Under the pieces are notes generated by a model, which did no database searches, had not been told where the DNA came from, and was given only the letters and a program-made list of their open reading frames with translations. Below are positions 12,241-21,426 of a DNA stretch of 64,000 nt, in pieces (within the stretch, counting starts at the first letter, position 1; each line of letters starts with the position of its first letter). The DNA is from Hymenobacter duratus (lineage in GTDB: Bacteria > Bacteroidota > Bacteroidia > Cytophagales > Hymenobacteraceae): the NCBI RefSeq assembly GCF_014698995.1, contig NZ_JACWZZ010000004.1:372001-436000 (forward strand), given 5' to 3'. The position numbers were made by a program, and so were the translations under genes.

Positions 12241-14508
12241 ATGCCCGTTGCTACTCCCCGTTTCGTCCGTTGCCGCAGCCGTTGCCTGGGCCTGTTTCTG
12301 CTGCTTGCGCTGTGGCTGGGCTGCGCGCCGGCGGCCCGTGCCACGCACATTGTGGGCGGCGAAATGGACCTGCTCTATCTGCAGGGCAATACCTACCAGA
12401 TTACGCTCAACCTGTATTTCGACGCGCTGAACGGCAACCCTGGCGCCCTCGACAATGACATGACGGTCAGCATCTTTGAAAAAGGCTCTAACCGCCGCAT
12501 GCAAAACCTGACGCTGCCGCTCGCTTCCAACACGCTCGTCAACTACACAAACCCGGCCTGTTCGTCGCCTTCGCTCGTTACGCGCCGCATTGTGTACGCC
12601 GCCCGCGTTGATTTATCGGCCAACATCTACACCAATGCGGCGGGCTACTATGCGGCCGTAGAGCGGTGCTGCCGCAATAATGGTATCAGCAACATTGTGC
12701 TGCCCGCCGATGCCGGCCAGACGTTCTACCTGGAGTTTCCGCCGGTGGTGCGCAACGGCCAGCCCTTCCGCGACTCTACTCCCCGCATTTTTCCGCCCCT
12801 GAGTGATTATGCCTGCCTGGGTGAGCTGTTCTATTATGATTTCGGCGGGGTAGATACCGACGGCGACTCGCTGGTGTATGAGCTGGCTACGCCCTTCAAT
12901 GGCTACTCTACTACGGGCGTGCCCAAGCCCACGGAAGCCCGCCCGCAGCCTTACCCTGAAGTACGCTGGGGTACTGGCCTGAGCGTGCAGAATCAGATTC
13001 CGGGGGCACCTACGCTTAGCATCAACTCGGCTACGGGCCGGTTGGAAGTCCGGCCCACCAATGTCGGGCTGTTTGTATTTGGCATCAAATGCTCGGAGTT
13101 CCGGGACGGCACCAAGATTGGCGAAACCCGACGCGACTTTCAGCTCAAGGTGATTTCCTGCCCGCGCAACGCGGCCCCCAGCATGAGCGTGCAGATGCCG
13201 GGAACCACCAGTTCCTATCTACCCGGCCGCGACACGCTGCGCCTACGCCCCGGCTTCAGCCGCTGCATCACGCTGCGCTTCACCGACCCTGACTCTCCTT
13301 CGCGCCTGGCCTTGTCGTTGCGGCCCGTCAACTTCCCGGCCTCCTTGCTGCCGTCTTTCACCGTCACGCAGGGCACCGTGAAAAGCCCGGGCGCCCCCGA
13401 TACGCTGGTATCGCAGCTGTGCTTTCCGGCCTGCTTCAACTCGCGGGGCCAGGTATATCTGCTTGATATAATAGTGGCCGATGACGGCTGCAGCCTGCCC
13501 AAGCGCGACACCGTGCGTGTGGCTTTCACGGCCATCCCGGACCCCAACAGCCCGCCCACCATCACCTCCACAGCCGCGCTGCCACTGCGGGCCCGCGTCG
13601 GCGACCTGATAACGTTCGACGTAACCGGCACCGATACCGACGGCGACCCACTGTCGCTTTCGATGACCGGCCAGGGTTTTCAGCCAGCTGATCAGGGCAT
13701 TACCTTCACGCAGGGGGCCAGCGGCAACCAGATCCGGGGGCGCTTCTCCTGGCGCGTGGATTGCCGGGCAGTCGGCCGGCCGCTGTACGAGCTGAATTTC
13801 CTGGCCAGCTCATCGGTCTGTAGTGAGGCCCAGACGGCAAGCCTGCGCATTCCCATTCAGATTGACTACACCAATACCCCGCCGGTCCTGACCTCCAGCC
13901 TGCCGCCCGCCCCCACCACGCCCATCGACGCGCCGGTGCGCATCCGGCGGGCCGTGGGCGGCGTGTACGAAGCCACCTTCGCCGGCACCGATGCCGACAC
14001 AGACCCGCTGGTGCTGTCGGCTACGGGCAACGGGTTTGATCTGGCCGCGGCGGGCATGAGCTTCCGGGCTACCAATGGCGCTGGTCGTGCTACGGCCGTT
14101 TTTCGCTGGGATGCCAACTGCGCCGGCCAACAGCAGCCCGATGGGGCGCTGGAAGTAACGTTCCGGCTGGAGGAAACCACCTGCCGCCCTGAGCCTCGCA
14201 CCCGGGTTGTGCGCTTTGAGCTGATTAACCCGGATACGCTGGCTTTCACGCCGCCTAATATATTCACTCCCAACAACGACCCCGGCCAGCGCAACGAGTT
14301 CTTCACTATCCCCAATCTGCCGCCTGACTTCTGCGACTCCCGCTTTGCCAGCATCAAGGTGTTTTCGCGCTGGGGAAATCAGGTGTATGAGAGCAAGCTC
14401 CGCAACTTCCGCTGGAATGGTGGCCAGCAGCCGGCTGGCGTGTACTTCTACCTGATTGAGTTCACCGACGGCCGCAAATACAAAGGCCCTATCACACTGG
14501 AAAGATGA
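12241..14508 (+). CDS. large surface protein with type B (gliding-motility) T9SS sorting domain
   Basis: A 755-residue exported protein. The signal peptide (about 15-35, ending ARA) is followed by THIVGGEMDL, an opening common in Cytophagales surface proteins. Two similar beta-sandwich repeats carry TDTDGDPLSLSMTGQGF (about 460) and TDADTDPLVLSATGNGF (about 582). The final 85 residues, from NIFTPNNDP through the FSRWGNQVYES block to GVYFYLIEFTDGRKYKG, are the gliding-motility-associated C-terminal domain, a type B signal for the type IX secretion system. No enzymatic motif is visible; adhesion or a structural surface role is an inference. It is convergent with the oxidase subunit gene. Confidence 0.88.
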   Translation: MPVATPRFVRCRSRCLGLFLLLALWLGCAPAARATHIVGGEMDLLYLQGNTYQITLNLYFDALNGNPGALDNDMTVSIFEKGSNRRMQNLTLPLASNTLVNYTNPACSSPSLVTRRIVYAARVDLSANIYTNAAGYYAAVERCCRNNGISNIVLPADAGQTFYLEFPPVVRNGQPFRDSTPRIFPPLSDYACLGELFYYDFGGVDTDGDSLVYELATPFNGYSTTGVPKPTEARPQPYPEVRWGTGLSVQNQIPGAPTLSINSATGRLEVRPTNVGLFVFGIKCSEFRDGTKIGETRRDFQLKVISCPRNAAPSMSVQMPGTTSSYLPGRDTLRLRPGFSRCITLRFTDPDSPSRLALSLRPVNFPASLLPSFTVTQGTVKSPGAPDTLVSQLCFPACFNSRGQVYLLDIIVADDGCSLPKRDTVRVAFTAIPDPNSPPTITSTAALPLRARVGDLITFDVTGTDTDGDPLSLSMTGQGFQPADQGITFTQGASGNQIRGRFSWRVDCRAVGRPLYELNFLASSSVCSEAQTASLRIPIQIDYTNTPPVLTSSLPPAPTTPIDAPVRIRRAVGGVYEATFAGTDADTDPLVLSATGNGFDLAAAGMSFRATNGAGRATAVFRWDANCAGQQQPDGALEVTFRLEETTCRPEPRTRVVRFELINPDTLAFTPPNIFTPNNDPGQRNEFFTIPNLPPDFCDSRFASIKVFSRWGNQVYESKLRNFRWNGGQQPAGVYFYLIEFTDGRKYKGPITLER

Positions 14509-14553
14509 AGCTGACAGGCAAGGCTACGTATCAGCTGCTTTCTGCCACCACAG

Positions 14554-15198
14554 CTAATAGAGCAGCACAAATACCACGAACAGTGCCACCCAGAGCACAT
14601 CAATGAAGTGCCAGTAGATATTGAGCATCCGTAGTTGCAGACGGCGGTAGGGGTTGCGGATAAAAACCAGGGTGCGCACGGCATCATGGGAGGCATGCAG
14701 AGTACGCAGCAACAGCACCAGTAGGAACACCATGCCGCCCAGCAGATGCACGACGTGCAGCGCCGAAATCAAATATAGAAACGTGCCGCTGGCCCGGCCC
14801 CCGAAGGGTACGCCCTGCAGCAGCAGTTCGCGCCAGCCCAGTACCTGCAACCCTGAGAAGATGCAGCCCAGCAACAGAGTGGCACCCAAGCACCGGGTCA
14901 GGCTCTGCACATCGTCGGCGCGGTAGAGGCGTGGGGCCTGGCTTAGTACATAGCTGCTGATGAGCAGCACAATTGTGCTAATGGAAAAGAACCTTGGGAG
15001 GGACTGTGTGCTAGTAGGCATTTCGGCCGCGTAGCGGGTATAGGCATACGCCACTACCAGAAAAAGAAACAGCACCGCCACCCCCGACAGCCCCAGGTAC
15101 AGAATCATAAGCAGCGGCGGTACTCGCTCCATGCGCTGGAAGGCGGAAGCCGGCCGGTTGGCACCGACTTTATCTTTGTGTTCTTTATCGGAGTTCAT
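14554..15198 (-). CDS. heme-copper oxidase subunit III-like membrane protein
   Basis: A 214-residue integral membrane protein with five predicted helices. The LHVVHLLGG segment and the closing YWHFIDVLWVALFVVFVLL are typical of cytochrome c/quinol oxidase subunit III (CoxC/CyoC). This subunit binds no metal but supports proton uptake and stability of the terminal oxidase. The N-terminal 27 residues are hydrophilic. Subunits I and II and assembly factors are not adjacent, so this copy stands alone. It may be a spare subunit or serve an oxidase encoded elsewhere. Confidence 0.85.
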   Translation of the reverse strand: MNSDKEHKDKVGANRPASAFQRMERVPPLLMILYLGLSGVAVLFLFLVVAYAYTRYAAEMPTSTQSLPRFFSISTIVLLISSYVLSQAPRLYRADDVQSLTRCLGATLLLGCIFSGLQVLGWRELLLQGVPFGGRASGTFLYLISALHVVHLLGGMVFLLVLLLRTLHASHDAVRTLVFIRNPYRRLQLRMLNIYWHFIDVLWVALFVVFVLLY

Positions 15199-15345
15199 GA
15201 GCGGCGGTAGTAGGCAACGGTCTTTTGCAAACCAATAGAAAGGCCTTTAGTTCCGGACGCGCTGCCGCCGCTTAACCCAAGGTCTTAGAGCCAGATACGT
15301 AAAACCGGTTCGTACCGACGAGTAGGATTCGGGGCATTTTTCCAG

Positions 15346-15381
15346 AAAAAAACCGTCCTCCCGCTCAGGGCGGAAAGACGG
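15346..15381 (-). terminator. terminator of the two-gene unit 15978-15387
   Basis: Arms 15353-15364 and 15370-15381 form a 12-bp stem with two wobble pairs and a 5-base loop. On the reverse strand seven T follow. Confidence 0.85.
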
Positions 15382-15386
15382 CCTTT

Positions 15387-15734
15387 TCAGTCGCCGCGAA
15401 AGAAGGAACCTATTTTCCCCAACACGGCATTCAGGGTGATTTTAGGGCTGCGGCCGGCGCCGAACGTAACGTAGGTTTTGCCGGCTACCCGCAGATCCAG
15501 CACCAGTCCCAGCTGCAGGGCCAGGTCGTTCAGTTGCTGCAGCGGATCGGGGCCGCGGGGGCCTTTGGGTTTGGGCGGGGCGTTCGGGTCTTTGGGTGGG
15601 CCGCTGGTAAGCTTATCGAGGACCCGCTGGCTGGGTACGTTCAGGATGAGGTAGGAGCCGGAAGCTGCCACCTGAATATCGTCGCCGTCGAAGGAAATAA
15701 CCAGCTGAGCCTCAATATCGAGGCCGCTAGCCAA
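15387..15734 (-). CDS. unknown small protein, downstream member of an overlapping pair (TTG start)
   Basis: 115 residues, no signal peptide or membrane helix, no family recognised. It begins with alternating hydrophobic residues (EAQLVISFDGDDIQV) suggesting beta strands, has a proline-rich hinge (about 47-62), then a strand- and glycine-rich C-terminal half. The first codon is TTG at 15734, inside the end of the upstream gene: the two frames overlap by 8 bases, which suggests translational coupling. The strand pattern resembles the ELALTFDQMELQM segment of the upstream protein, so the pair may derive from a duplicated module. A terminator follows. Confidence 0.65.
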   Translation of the reverse strand: MASGLDIEAQLVISFDGDDIQVAASGSYLILNVPSQRVLDKLTSGPPKDPNAPPKPKGPRGPDPLQQLNDLALQLGLVLDLRVAGKTYVTFGAGRSPKITLNAVLGKIGSFFRGD

Positions 15735-15978
15735 GGGACGGCGAAGTTGAGGACGGCAGTTCCGGCCGGGCCGGCGCAGGCGGGTTTTCGCCGCGCGTCC
15801 GGATGCGCAGGGAACCGTTCAGGCGAAACGTGGTGGCCGGAGCACTGGCGTTCTGCGCATTGGGCATCTGCAGCTCCATCTGGTCGAAAGTCAGGGCCAG
15901 CTCTACGCCGCCCGACAGTTTGGAGAGCAACGAGGCAGCCGTGTCGGCCCAGGAGGTGGGTTGAGAAGAATCGGGCAT
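15727..15978 (-). CDS. unknown small protein, upstream member of an overlapping pair
   Basis: 83 residues from an ATG at 15978. An N-terminal amphipathic stretch (ADTAASLLSKLSGG) leads into a beta-rich core (VELALTFDQMELQM and TTFRLNGSLRIRTR) and a proline/serine-rich tail that ends within the downstream gene. No family was recognised and there is no export signal. The arrangement suggests two subunits made from one mRNA, or a single protein split by frameshift. Confidence 0.6.
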   Translation of the reverse strand: MPDSSQPTSWADTAASLLSKLSGGVELALTFDQMELQMPNAQNASAPATTFRLNGSLRIRTRGENPPAPARPELPSSTSPSLG

Positions 15979-16186
15979 AAGGAAGAGGTGAGGGTGTTGC
16001 TATGAAAACGAAGGCGAGTGGCGCAAGTTACACGCCCCATTGGATTCCGGGATGTAGACTCCGGCATTGGGCACAACGGCAGGCTGGCAACGATTTTGCA
16101 CTACCGAAGCTCAGCTACTGCAATCAAAATATTGCGGACTGCGTATGTTGGCCCGTTGCTGTACGTCTCTTTTGCACCTGTTTCGC

Positions 16187-17059
16187 ATGCTATTCTCCTG
16201 TCCTCGCCCCTTTCTGCTGATTTCGGTCCTCACATTGGCACCAAGTCTCACCTATGCCCAAACTACTCCTGCTGCCGCCGAATCCAATGCGGTGCGCCCG
16301 GCAGACAGAGCATTGCTTTCACCAGCCATAAAGCCCGCCGCCGGCCAGCCTTTCGGCCTTTCTGATAACACCGAACTGGTTTATCGTCTGCTGGATGCCA
16401 ATGGCAAGCCTGCCGGCGAGCTGCACCAACGTGTAGTTCGCCTGAAGAGGGATGAGCGGGAAGAAAGCAAAAAGCAGGTAGTAACGGAGCAAACCGCGCT
16501 GCTTAAGAGCGGCCTCTACGACAAGAAAAATATTCTGGTAACCCTCCAGGACCTCACTTTCCGGGCCCGCCGCGACACCAGCTTCACCGACGGTATGGCC
16601 TGCATCAACCACGATGCGCTGCGCTCCTTCCGCGACCGGAAAATCGTGTACACCCCGGTAGCGCTGGCCTGGCCCGACCGGCCCACCGTTGGCACCGACC
16701 TGCCCGATGGTGGCGTCACCATCAACGTCAGCAGCTCCGTGGTGAGCATTGCCAACGTAAGCACCACGCTGCGCAAGCGGCGGGTGGTAGGCGGCCCTAC
16801 TCCTCTTACAACACCAGCCGGCACCTTCTCCTGCTACAAAGTGGAATCTGAGCGGGAAGAGGCCACGGTGCCCCGCCCCGACATGGCCATGCGCAGCACC
16901 ACGAAGCAAGTGGATTTCTATGCACCCGGCGTGGGCATCATCCGGACGGAGCGCTACACGAAAGGCGGTAAGCTTGAGCAGGTTCAGGAACTCACTTCCC
17001 GCACTACCTCGGCGGGCGCTACGGATGAGAAGGTGAAATACAAGGCAAAAAAATCGTAA
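16187..17059 (+). CDS. unknown exported protein
   Basis: 290 residues from the ATG at 16187, which starts a signal peptide (1-25, ending LTYAQ). The frame is open 40 codons upstream with another possible ATG at 16145. The mature part carries a beta-rich domain with the pattern YTPVALAWPDRPTVGTDLPDG, then TPAGTFSCYKVESE and FYAPGVGIIRTERY. This arrangement is reminiscent of the TapB/DUF3108-like periplasmic proteins, where similar strands recur, but I cannot name the family with certainty. It lies 42 bases upstream of the DUF4920 lipoprotein gene and may be cotranscribed with it. Confidence 0.75.
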   Translation: MLFSCPRPFLLISVLTLAPSLTYAQTTPAAAESNAVRPADRALLSPAIKPAAGQPFGLSDNTELVYRLLDANGKPAGELHQRVVRLKRDEREESKKQVVTEQTALLKSGLYDKKNILVTLQDLTFRARRDTSFTDGMACINHDALRSFRDRKIVYTPVALAWPDRPTVGTDLPDGGVTINVSSSVVSIANVSTTLRKRRVVGGPTPLTTPAGTFSCYKVESEREEATVPRPDMAMRSTTKQVDFYAPGVGIIRTERYTKGGKLEQVQELTSRTTSAGATDEKVKYKAKKS

Positions 17060-17101
17060 TTTCCGGACCGGAATATTTCGTTGTCCTCACCTTTCTTTTC
17101 C

Positions 17102-17620
17102 ATGTCCTTCCAGCACTTCGTTTTCGCGGCGGCCCTGCTTTCCCTGGCTGCTTGCCAATCTTCTCCCGCAACCGAAACAGCGGCTACTGATAAGCCCGCT
17201 ACCGAAACGCCCGTTTTGCTTACCGGCAAAACCTACGGGGCTGCGGTAAACTCGGAAGGTGCCAAGCCACTGTCAGAACTCAATCAGGTGCTCGGCACCC
17301 AGGATTCGGCGCAAGTGAAGCTGATTGGCAAAGCCGATGCCGTGTGCCAGGCCAAGGGTTGCTGGATGACGATGAAGACGCCAGATGGCCGGGAAATGCG
17401 GGTGCGGTTCAAGGATTATGCCTTCTTCGTTCCCAAAGACATTGCCGGCAAAACTGTCGTTATCAATGGCTGGGCGCACCGGGAAGAAGTGCCAGTGTCT
17501 GATTTGCAGCATTACGCCAAAGACGCGGGCAAGTCTGAGAAAGAAATTGCGGCCATTACCAAACCCGAACAGCAACTCAACTTTGAGGCTGACGGAGTGC
17601 TAATTGCAGATAAGCTGTAG
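17102..17620 (+). CDS. DUF4920 lipoprotein
   Basis: 172-residue predicted lipoprotein. The signal peptide ends in the lipobox LAAC with Cys18, so it should be lipid-anchored in the envelope. A threonine/alanine-rich linker leads to the DUF4920 domain (about 45-172), with the signature CQAKGCWMTMK and VRFKDYAFFVPKDI...VINGWAHREEV. The two cysteines could bind a metal or cycle as a disulfide; the function is not established. The frame is open to a TTG at 17081, but the ATG at 17102 begins the lipoprotein signal. A terminator follows. Confidence 0.88.
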   Translation: MSFQHFVFAAALLSLAACQSSPATETAATDKPATETPVLLTGKTYGAAVNSEGAKPLSELNQVLGTQDSAQVKLIGKADAVCQAKGCWMTMKTPDGREMRVRFKDYAFFVPKDIAGKTVVINGWAHREEVPVSDLQHYAKDAGKSEKEIAAITKPEQQLNFEADGVLIADKL

Positions 17621-17643
17621 CACAAGCATCTGGCCTCACGAAG

Positions 17644-17677
17644 AAAAGCCCCGCTCTACAAGCGGGGCTTTTGTTTT
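17644..17677 (+). terminator. terminator after the DUF4920 gene
   Basis: Perfect 12-bp arms 17644-17655 and 17661-17672 with a 5-base loop, leading into a T-rich stretch. Confidence 0.88.
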
Positions 17678-17801
17678 TGAAATTCACCACTGGTTAGAGG
17701 CATATGGCTGTCAGAAACGGGCCCCGGTTAGTAGCTTGCGGAGCCTTTGACCCATACTACCGAATCCTCCGATCTGGCCCCTGCTATAGCTCCGCCCGCC
17801 T

Positions 17802-19958
17802 ATGACAACTGACATCCAGCAGCGCATCACGGCCCTTACTGAACGGCTACACCACCTCAACTACCAATATTACCAGCGCGACATATCAGAGGTTCCGGAC
17901 CAGGAGTTTGACCAGATGCTGACCGAGCTGGCGCAGCTGGAAAAGCAGCACCCCGAATTCGCGCACGCCAACTCCCCTACCCAGCGCGTGGGCGGCACCA
18001 TCACCAAGCAGTTCCCGACGGCTGCGCACCGCTACCCCATGCTCAGCCTCGGCAACACCTATTCCGAAGCTGACCTGCGCGAATTCGATGAGCGGGTGCG
18101 CAAGGGCCTGGAAGGGGCCGACTTCGCGTATGTATGCGAGCTGAAGTTCGATGGCGTGGCCATGAGCCTGACGTACGAAAACGGCCAGCTGACGCAGGGC
18201 GTCACGCGCGGCGACGGCACGCGCGGCGACGTGGTAACCAGCAACGTGCGCACCATCAAGAACCTGCCGCTACACCTGCGCGCCGCCTCGCCACAGCCCG
18301 CCGAGTTTGAGGTGCGCGGCGAGATTTTTATGCCGCTGCCGGTATTTGCCGAGCTGAACGCCGAGCGGGAAGCCAACGGTGAGGCGCTGCTGGCCAACCC
18401 GCGCAACGCGGCCAGTGGGGCGCTCAAGCTCCAGGATTCGGCGCTGGTGGCCGCCCGGCGGCTTCGCTTCTACGCCTATTCGTTTCTGATGCCCGGCCGC
18501 AGCGTGTTCCCCACGCACAGCGCCTCGCTGGCGGCTCTCAGCGGCTGGGGCCTGCCCGTGTCGGACACGTGGCGGCTGTGCGGCTCCATGGCGGAAGTGC
18601 TGGACTTCGTGCACGAATGGGACAAGAAACGCTTCACGCTGCCGGTTGCCACCGATGGCATTGTCATCAAAGTCGATGATTTCCGGCAGCAGGAGCAGCT
18701 AGGCTACACGTCCAAGAGTCCGCGCTGGGCTATTGCGTACAAGTATCCGGCCGAGGCGGGCCGCACGCGCCTGCGCGCTATTCAGTACCAGGTGGGCCGC
18801 ACGGGCGCCGTTACGCCGGTGGCGCTGCTGGACCCGGTGCCGCTGGCCGGCACCGTGGTAAAGCGCGCCTCCGTGCACAACGCCAACCAGATAGCCGCCT
18901 TGGACCTGCGCCTCGGCGACATGGTATTCGTGGAGAAAGGCGGCGAAATCATTCCTAAGATTACTGGCGTAGATCTGGCCGCCCGGCCCGAGGACAGCCA
19001 GCCCATCGTCTATCCTACTGAGTGCCCGGCCTGCGGCACACCGCTCATCCGTCCCGAAGGCGAAGCGCACTTCCGCTGCCCCAATGACCGGAGCTGCCCC
19101 CCGCAACGGAAGGCCAAATTGGAGCATTATGTGTCGCGTAAGGCGCTGAATATCGATGGACTGGGTGCCGAAACCGTGGGCCGCTTCTTCGACTTGGGCC
19201 TCGTGACGGACCCGTCCAGCTTGTACGACCTGCCAGCCAAAGCCGAGGAGTTGGCCCAGCTGGACCGCATGGGCGAAAAATCGGTGCAGCGCCTGCTGGC
19301 CGGACTGGAGCTGAGCAAGCAGGTACCGTTCGACCGGGTGCTGTTCGGGCTGGGTATTCGGTACGTGGGAGAAACAGTTGCCGAAAAGCTGGCCAACCAC
19401 TACCGCACGATTCAGGGGCTGATGGCGGCCACGGCTACGGAGCTGGCCGCCGTACCGGAAGTTGGCGGTGTCATTGCCGAGTCGGCGGCGGCGTGGTTTC
19501 AGGAACCGGAAAACCGGTTGCTGCTGGAGCGGCTGCAACTGGCCGGGGTGCAGCTGGCCCTCACGGGAGAAGCACCCAAAGCTATGAGCAACCGCTTGGA
19601 CGGCCAGACGTTCGTGTTGTCGGGCGTGTTTGAATTGCACTCCCGCGACGAGTTGCAGGCACTTATCCAGGCGCACGGCGGCAAGGTGACGGGCAGTATC
19701 AGCAAGAAGCTCAGCTACCTGGTGGCCGGCGACAAGATGGGCCCCGCCAAGCGCGAAAAAGCCACCGAGCTGAAAGTGCCTATCATTTCTGAAAACGAGT
19801 TGCTGGCCATGCTTCCTTCTGCCACTGATGCTGCCACACCCGCCGCCAACGCCCCGGATATGGCGGCTACTGCGGAACGAATACCGACGCCAGACGTTAC
19901 GCCAGAACCCTCAGCACCACTTAATACCCAACCGGGCCAACAGGGCTCTTTATTTTAG
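17802..19958 (+). CDS. ligA: NAD+-dependent DNA ligase
   Basis: Joins nicked DNA in replication and repair, using NAD+. 718 residues, slightly longer than the usual 670. The adenylation domain has the YYxxD-type Ia region at the N-terminus and the catalytic lysine Lys115 in ELKFDG. An OB fold, a four-cysteine zinc finger (CPAC...C...C, around residue 408-430), helix-hairpin-helix motifs and a BRCT domain (about 595-670) follow in the normal order. The last 45 residues are a proline/alanine/threonine-rich tail of low complexity. The gene starts a run of plus-strand genes with the rhodanese 40 bases downstream. Confidence 0.97.
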   Translation: MTTDIQQRITALTERLHHLNYQYYQRDISEVPDQEFDQMLTELAQLEKQHPEFAHANSPTQRVGGTITKQFPTAAHRYPMLSLGNTYSEADLREFDERVRKGLEGADFAYVCELKFDGVAMSLTYENGQLTQGVTRGDGTRGDVVTSNVRTIKNLPLHLRAASPQPAEFEVRGEIFMPLPVFAELNAEREANGEALLANPRNAASGALKLQDSALVAARRLRFYAYSFLMPGRSVFPTHSASLAALSGWGLPVSDTWRLCGSMAEVLDFVHEWDKKRFTLPVATDGIVIKVDDFRQQEQLGYTSKSPRWAIAYKYPAEAGRTRLRAIQYQVGRTGAVTPVALLDPVPLAGTVVKRASVHNANQIAALDLRLGDMVFVEKGGEIIPKITGVDLAARPEDSQPIVYPTECPACGTPLIRPEGEAHFRCPNDRSCPPQRKAKLEHYVSRKALNIDGLGAETVGRFFDLGLVTDPSSLYDLPAKAEELAQLDRMGEKSVQRLLAGLELSKQVPFDRVLFGLGIRYVGETVAEKLANHYRTIQGLMAATATELAAVPEVGGVIAESAAAWFQEPENRLLLERLQLAGVQLALTGEAPKAMSNRLDGQTFVLSGVFELHSRDELQALIQAHGGKVTGSISKKLSYLVAGDKMGPAKREKATELKVPIISENELLAMLPSATDAATPAANAPDMAATAERIPTPDVTPEPSAPLNTQPGQQGSLF

Positions 19959-19998
19959 CCACCGGCCAGTCCCCCCACTTCTACTCCTGCTTTTCGCC

Positions 19999-20382
19999 AT
20001 GACTACCCGCCTTTTGCTACTGGCTTCTCTTGCCGCCCTGCTCAGCTTCCAGCCAGCCCAGGCCCAGACGGCCTCCAAACCCGTTCCGCCTATTGTAGCG
20101 GCTGAATTCATTAAGAAACCGGATGTTGTAGTACTGGATGTGCGCACGCCCGAAGAGTTTGCCACCGGTCATTTGAAAGGAGCCCGGAATCTGGATTTCC
20201 GCGCCCCGGGCTTTGGGGAGCAAGTCCGTAAGCTTGACAAGAGCAAAACCTACGTGCTCTACTGCGCTTCCGGCAACCGCAGCGGCCAGAGCACCGTGCT
20301 CATGGAGGAGCTTGGTTTCCGCAAAATCGTGAATGCCGGTGCGTTCAAGGACCTGAAAGACGCCGGGTTGAAAACGGAGTAA
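19999..20382 (+). CDS. exported single-domain rhodanese
   Basis: 127 residues. A signal peptide (1-23, ending AQAQ) precedes one rhodanese domain with DVRTPEEFATGHLKGA and the active-site loop YCASGNRSG containing Cys89. Such proteins bind persulfide sulfur and move it to acceptors, here in the periplasm. The frame is open from 19828, overlapping ligA, but the ATG at 19999 begins the signal peptide. It may be cotranscribed with ligA; no sulfur-metabolism gene is adjacent. Confidence 0.9.
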   Translation: MTTRLLLLASLAALLSFQPAQAQTASKPVPPIVAAEFIKKPDVVVLDVRTPEEFATGHLKGARNLDFRAPGFGEQVRKLDKSKTYVLYCASGNRSGQSTVLMEELGFRKIVNAGAFKDLKDAGLKTE

Positions 20383-20400
20383 TTCTTCCCTTCGTGATAA

Positions 20401-20447
20401 AACAAACGGCCCCGCCTGCATAATGCAGGCGGGGCCGTTTGTTTTGC
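20401..20447. terminator. bidirectional terminator between convergent genes
   Basis: Perfect 21-bp arms 20401-20421 and 20423-20443 around a single central base, T-rich at one end and A-rich at the other. It lies between the rhodanese stop and the deacetylase stop and can serve both. Confidence 0.9.
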
Positions 20448-20460
20448 AATAGCCTTTGCC

Positions 20461-21387
20461 TTAGAAGCTGTTTACCATGCTGTTGTGCAACGTACGGGCA
20501 CTCCAGTAGCCGCTAGCAATGATGCGGCGAATTGTGAACAACGGGTCCTGTGGGTCGCGCTTTTCGGCCAGCACGAAGGCGGCCACCATGCCGCGCTGCT
20601 TCAGCTGTGGAATAGCCTCGGGGTTCCAGAGGCCGAAAGGATAGGCGAAATACTTAATGTCTTTGCCGGTAATTTCCTCCAGCGTTTTGGTGGGCTTCTC
20701 GATCTGCGTCACCCAATCCTGGCCCTGGTATTTCTTCACGTTGTGGTGGTCCCAGGTGTGCGAGCCGATAACGTGACCCTCATCCGAAAGCTGCTTTACC
20801 TGCGCCTTGCTCATGTAGTTGGGGCGGCCTAGGCTCACAGTCATCACAAAAAACACGCCTTTGAAACCGTGCTTTTCCATCTCAGGCTTCGCAACGGTAA
20901 ACTGGTCAAGGTCAGTATCATCGAAGGTCAGCATCACAGGCTTGCTGGGCAGCTTGGCACCAGTGGTGAGGTAGGCGTATAGCTGGTCGGGCAGGATGGT
21001 GTGGTAGCCAGAGTCGGCCAGCATCTGCATCTGCTTGCGGAAGGCATCAACCGGCACGATGTAGTCTTTGGCGCCTTTCGAGTCCTTGGCGCGCCAGTCC
21101 CGGATCTGGTGGTAGCATAGAATCGGAACCTGCGGGCGGGCAGTGATGGTGGCGGCATCCGCAATTTTTCCGGCCGGAATGCTGCTTGGGTCGGGAGCCG
21201 TGGTGCCGGAAGCAGTTGCGGCAGCCGAATCTTCGGCCGCGGCAGTGGCGGCCGTACCGCTCATGGCTTCACTGGTGGGAGAATCTGCTTCCGTAGTAAC
21301 GGCCGACTTAGAATCGTTGCAGGAGGGCAGGCTGAGGGCCGAGGCCAGGGCCGCTACGGCGAGCAGCGTGAAATGGGTACGCTTCAT
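20461..21387 (-). CDS. polysaccharide deacetylase family lipoprotein
   Basis: 308-residue predicted lipoprotein (LPSC, Cys23) with an alanine/serine/threonine-rich linker to about residue 75. The NodB-type carbohydrate esterase family 4 domain carries motif 1 TFDD (Asp156, Asp157) and motif 2 HTWDH (His210, His214), the metal-binding triad, and later FAYPFG. These enzymes remove acetyl groups from N-acetylglucosamine polymers such as peptidoglycan or exopolysaccharide. The start at 21387 begins the signal peptide; the frame is open about 36 codons further upstream. It is divergent from dapA. Confidence 0.9.
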   Translation of the reverse strand: MKRTHFTLLAVAALASALSLPSCNDSKSAVTTEADSPTSEAMSGTAATAAAEDSAAATASGTTAPDPSSIPAGKIADAATITARPQVPILCYHQIRDWRAKDSKGAKDYIVPVDAFRKQMQMLADSGYHTILPDQLYAYLTTGAKLPSKPVMLTFDDTDLDQFTVAKPEMEKHGFKGVFFVMTVSLGRPNYMSKAQVKQLSDEGHVIGSHTWDHHNVKKYQGQDWVTQIEKPTKTLEEITGKDIKYFAYPFGLWNPEAIPQLKQRGMVAAFVLAEKRDPQDPLFTIRRIIASGYWSARTLHNSMVNSF

Positions 21388-21426
21388 GAAAAAGGAAAAC
21401 ACGGCCGGGCCGCAAAGGAAATGCTG

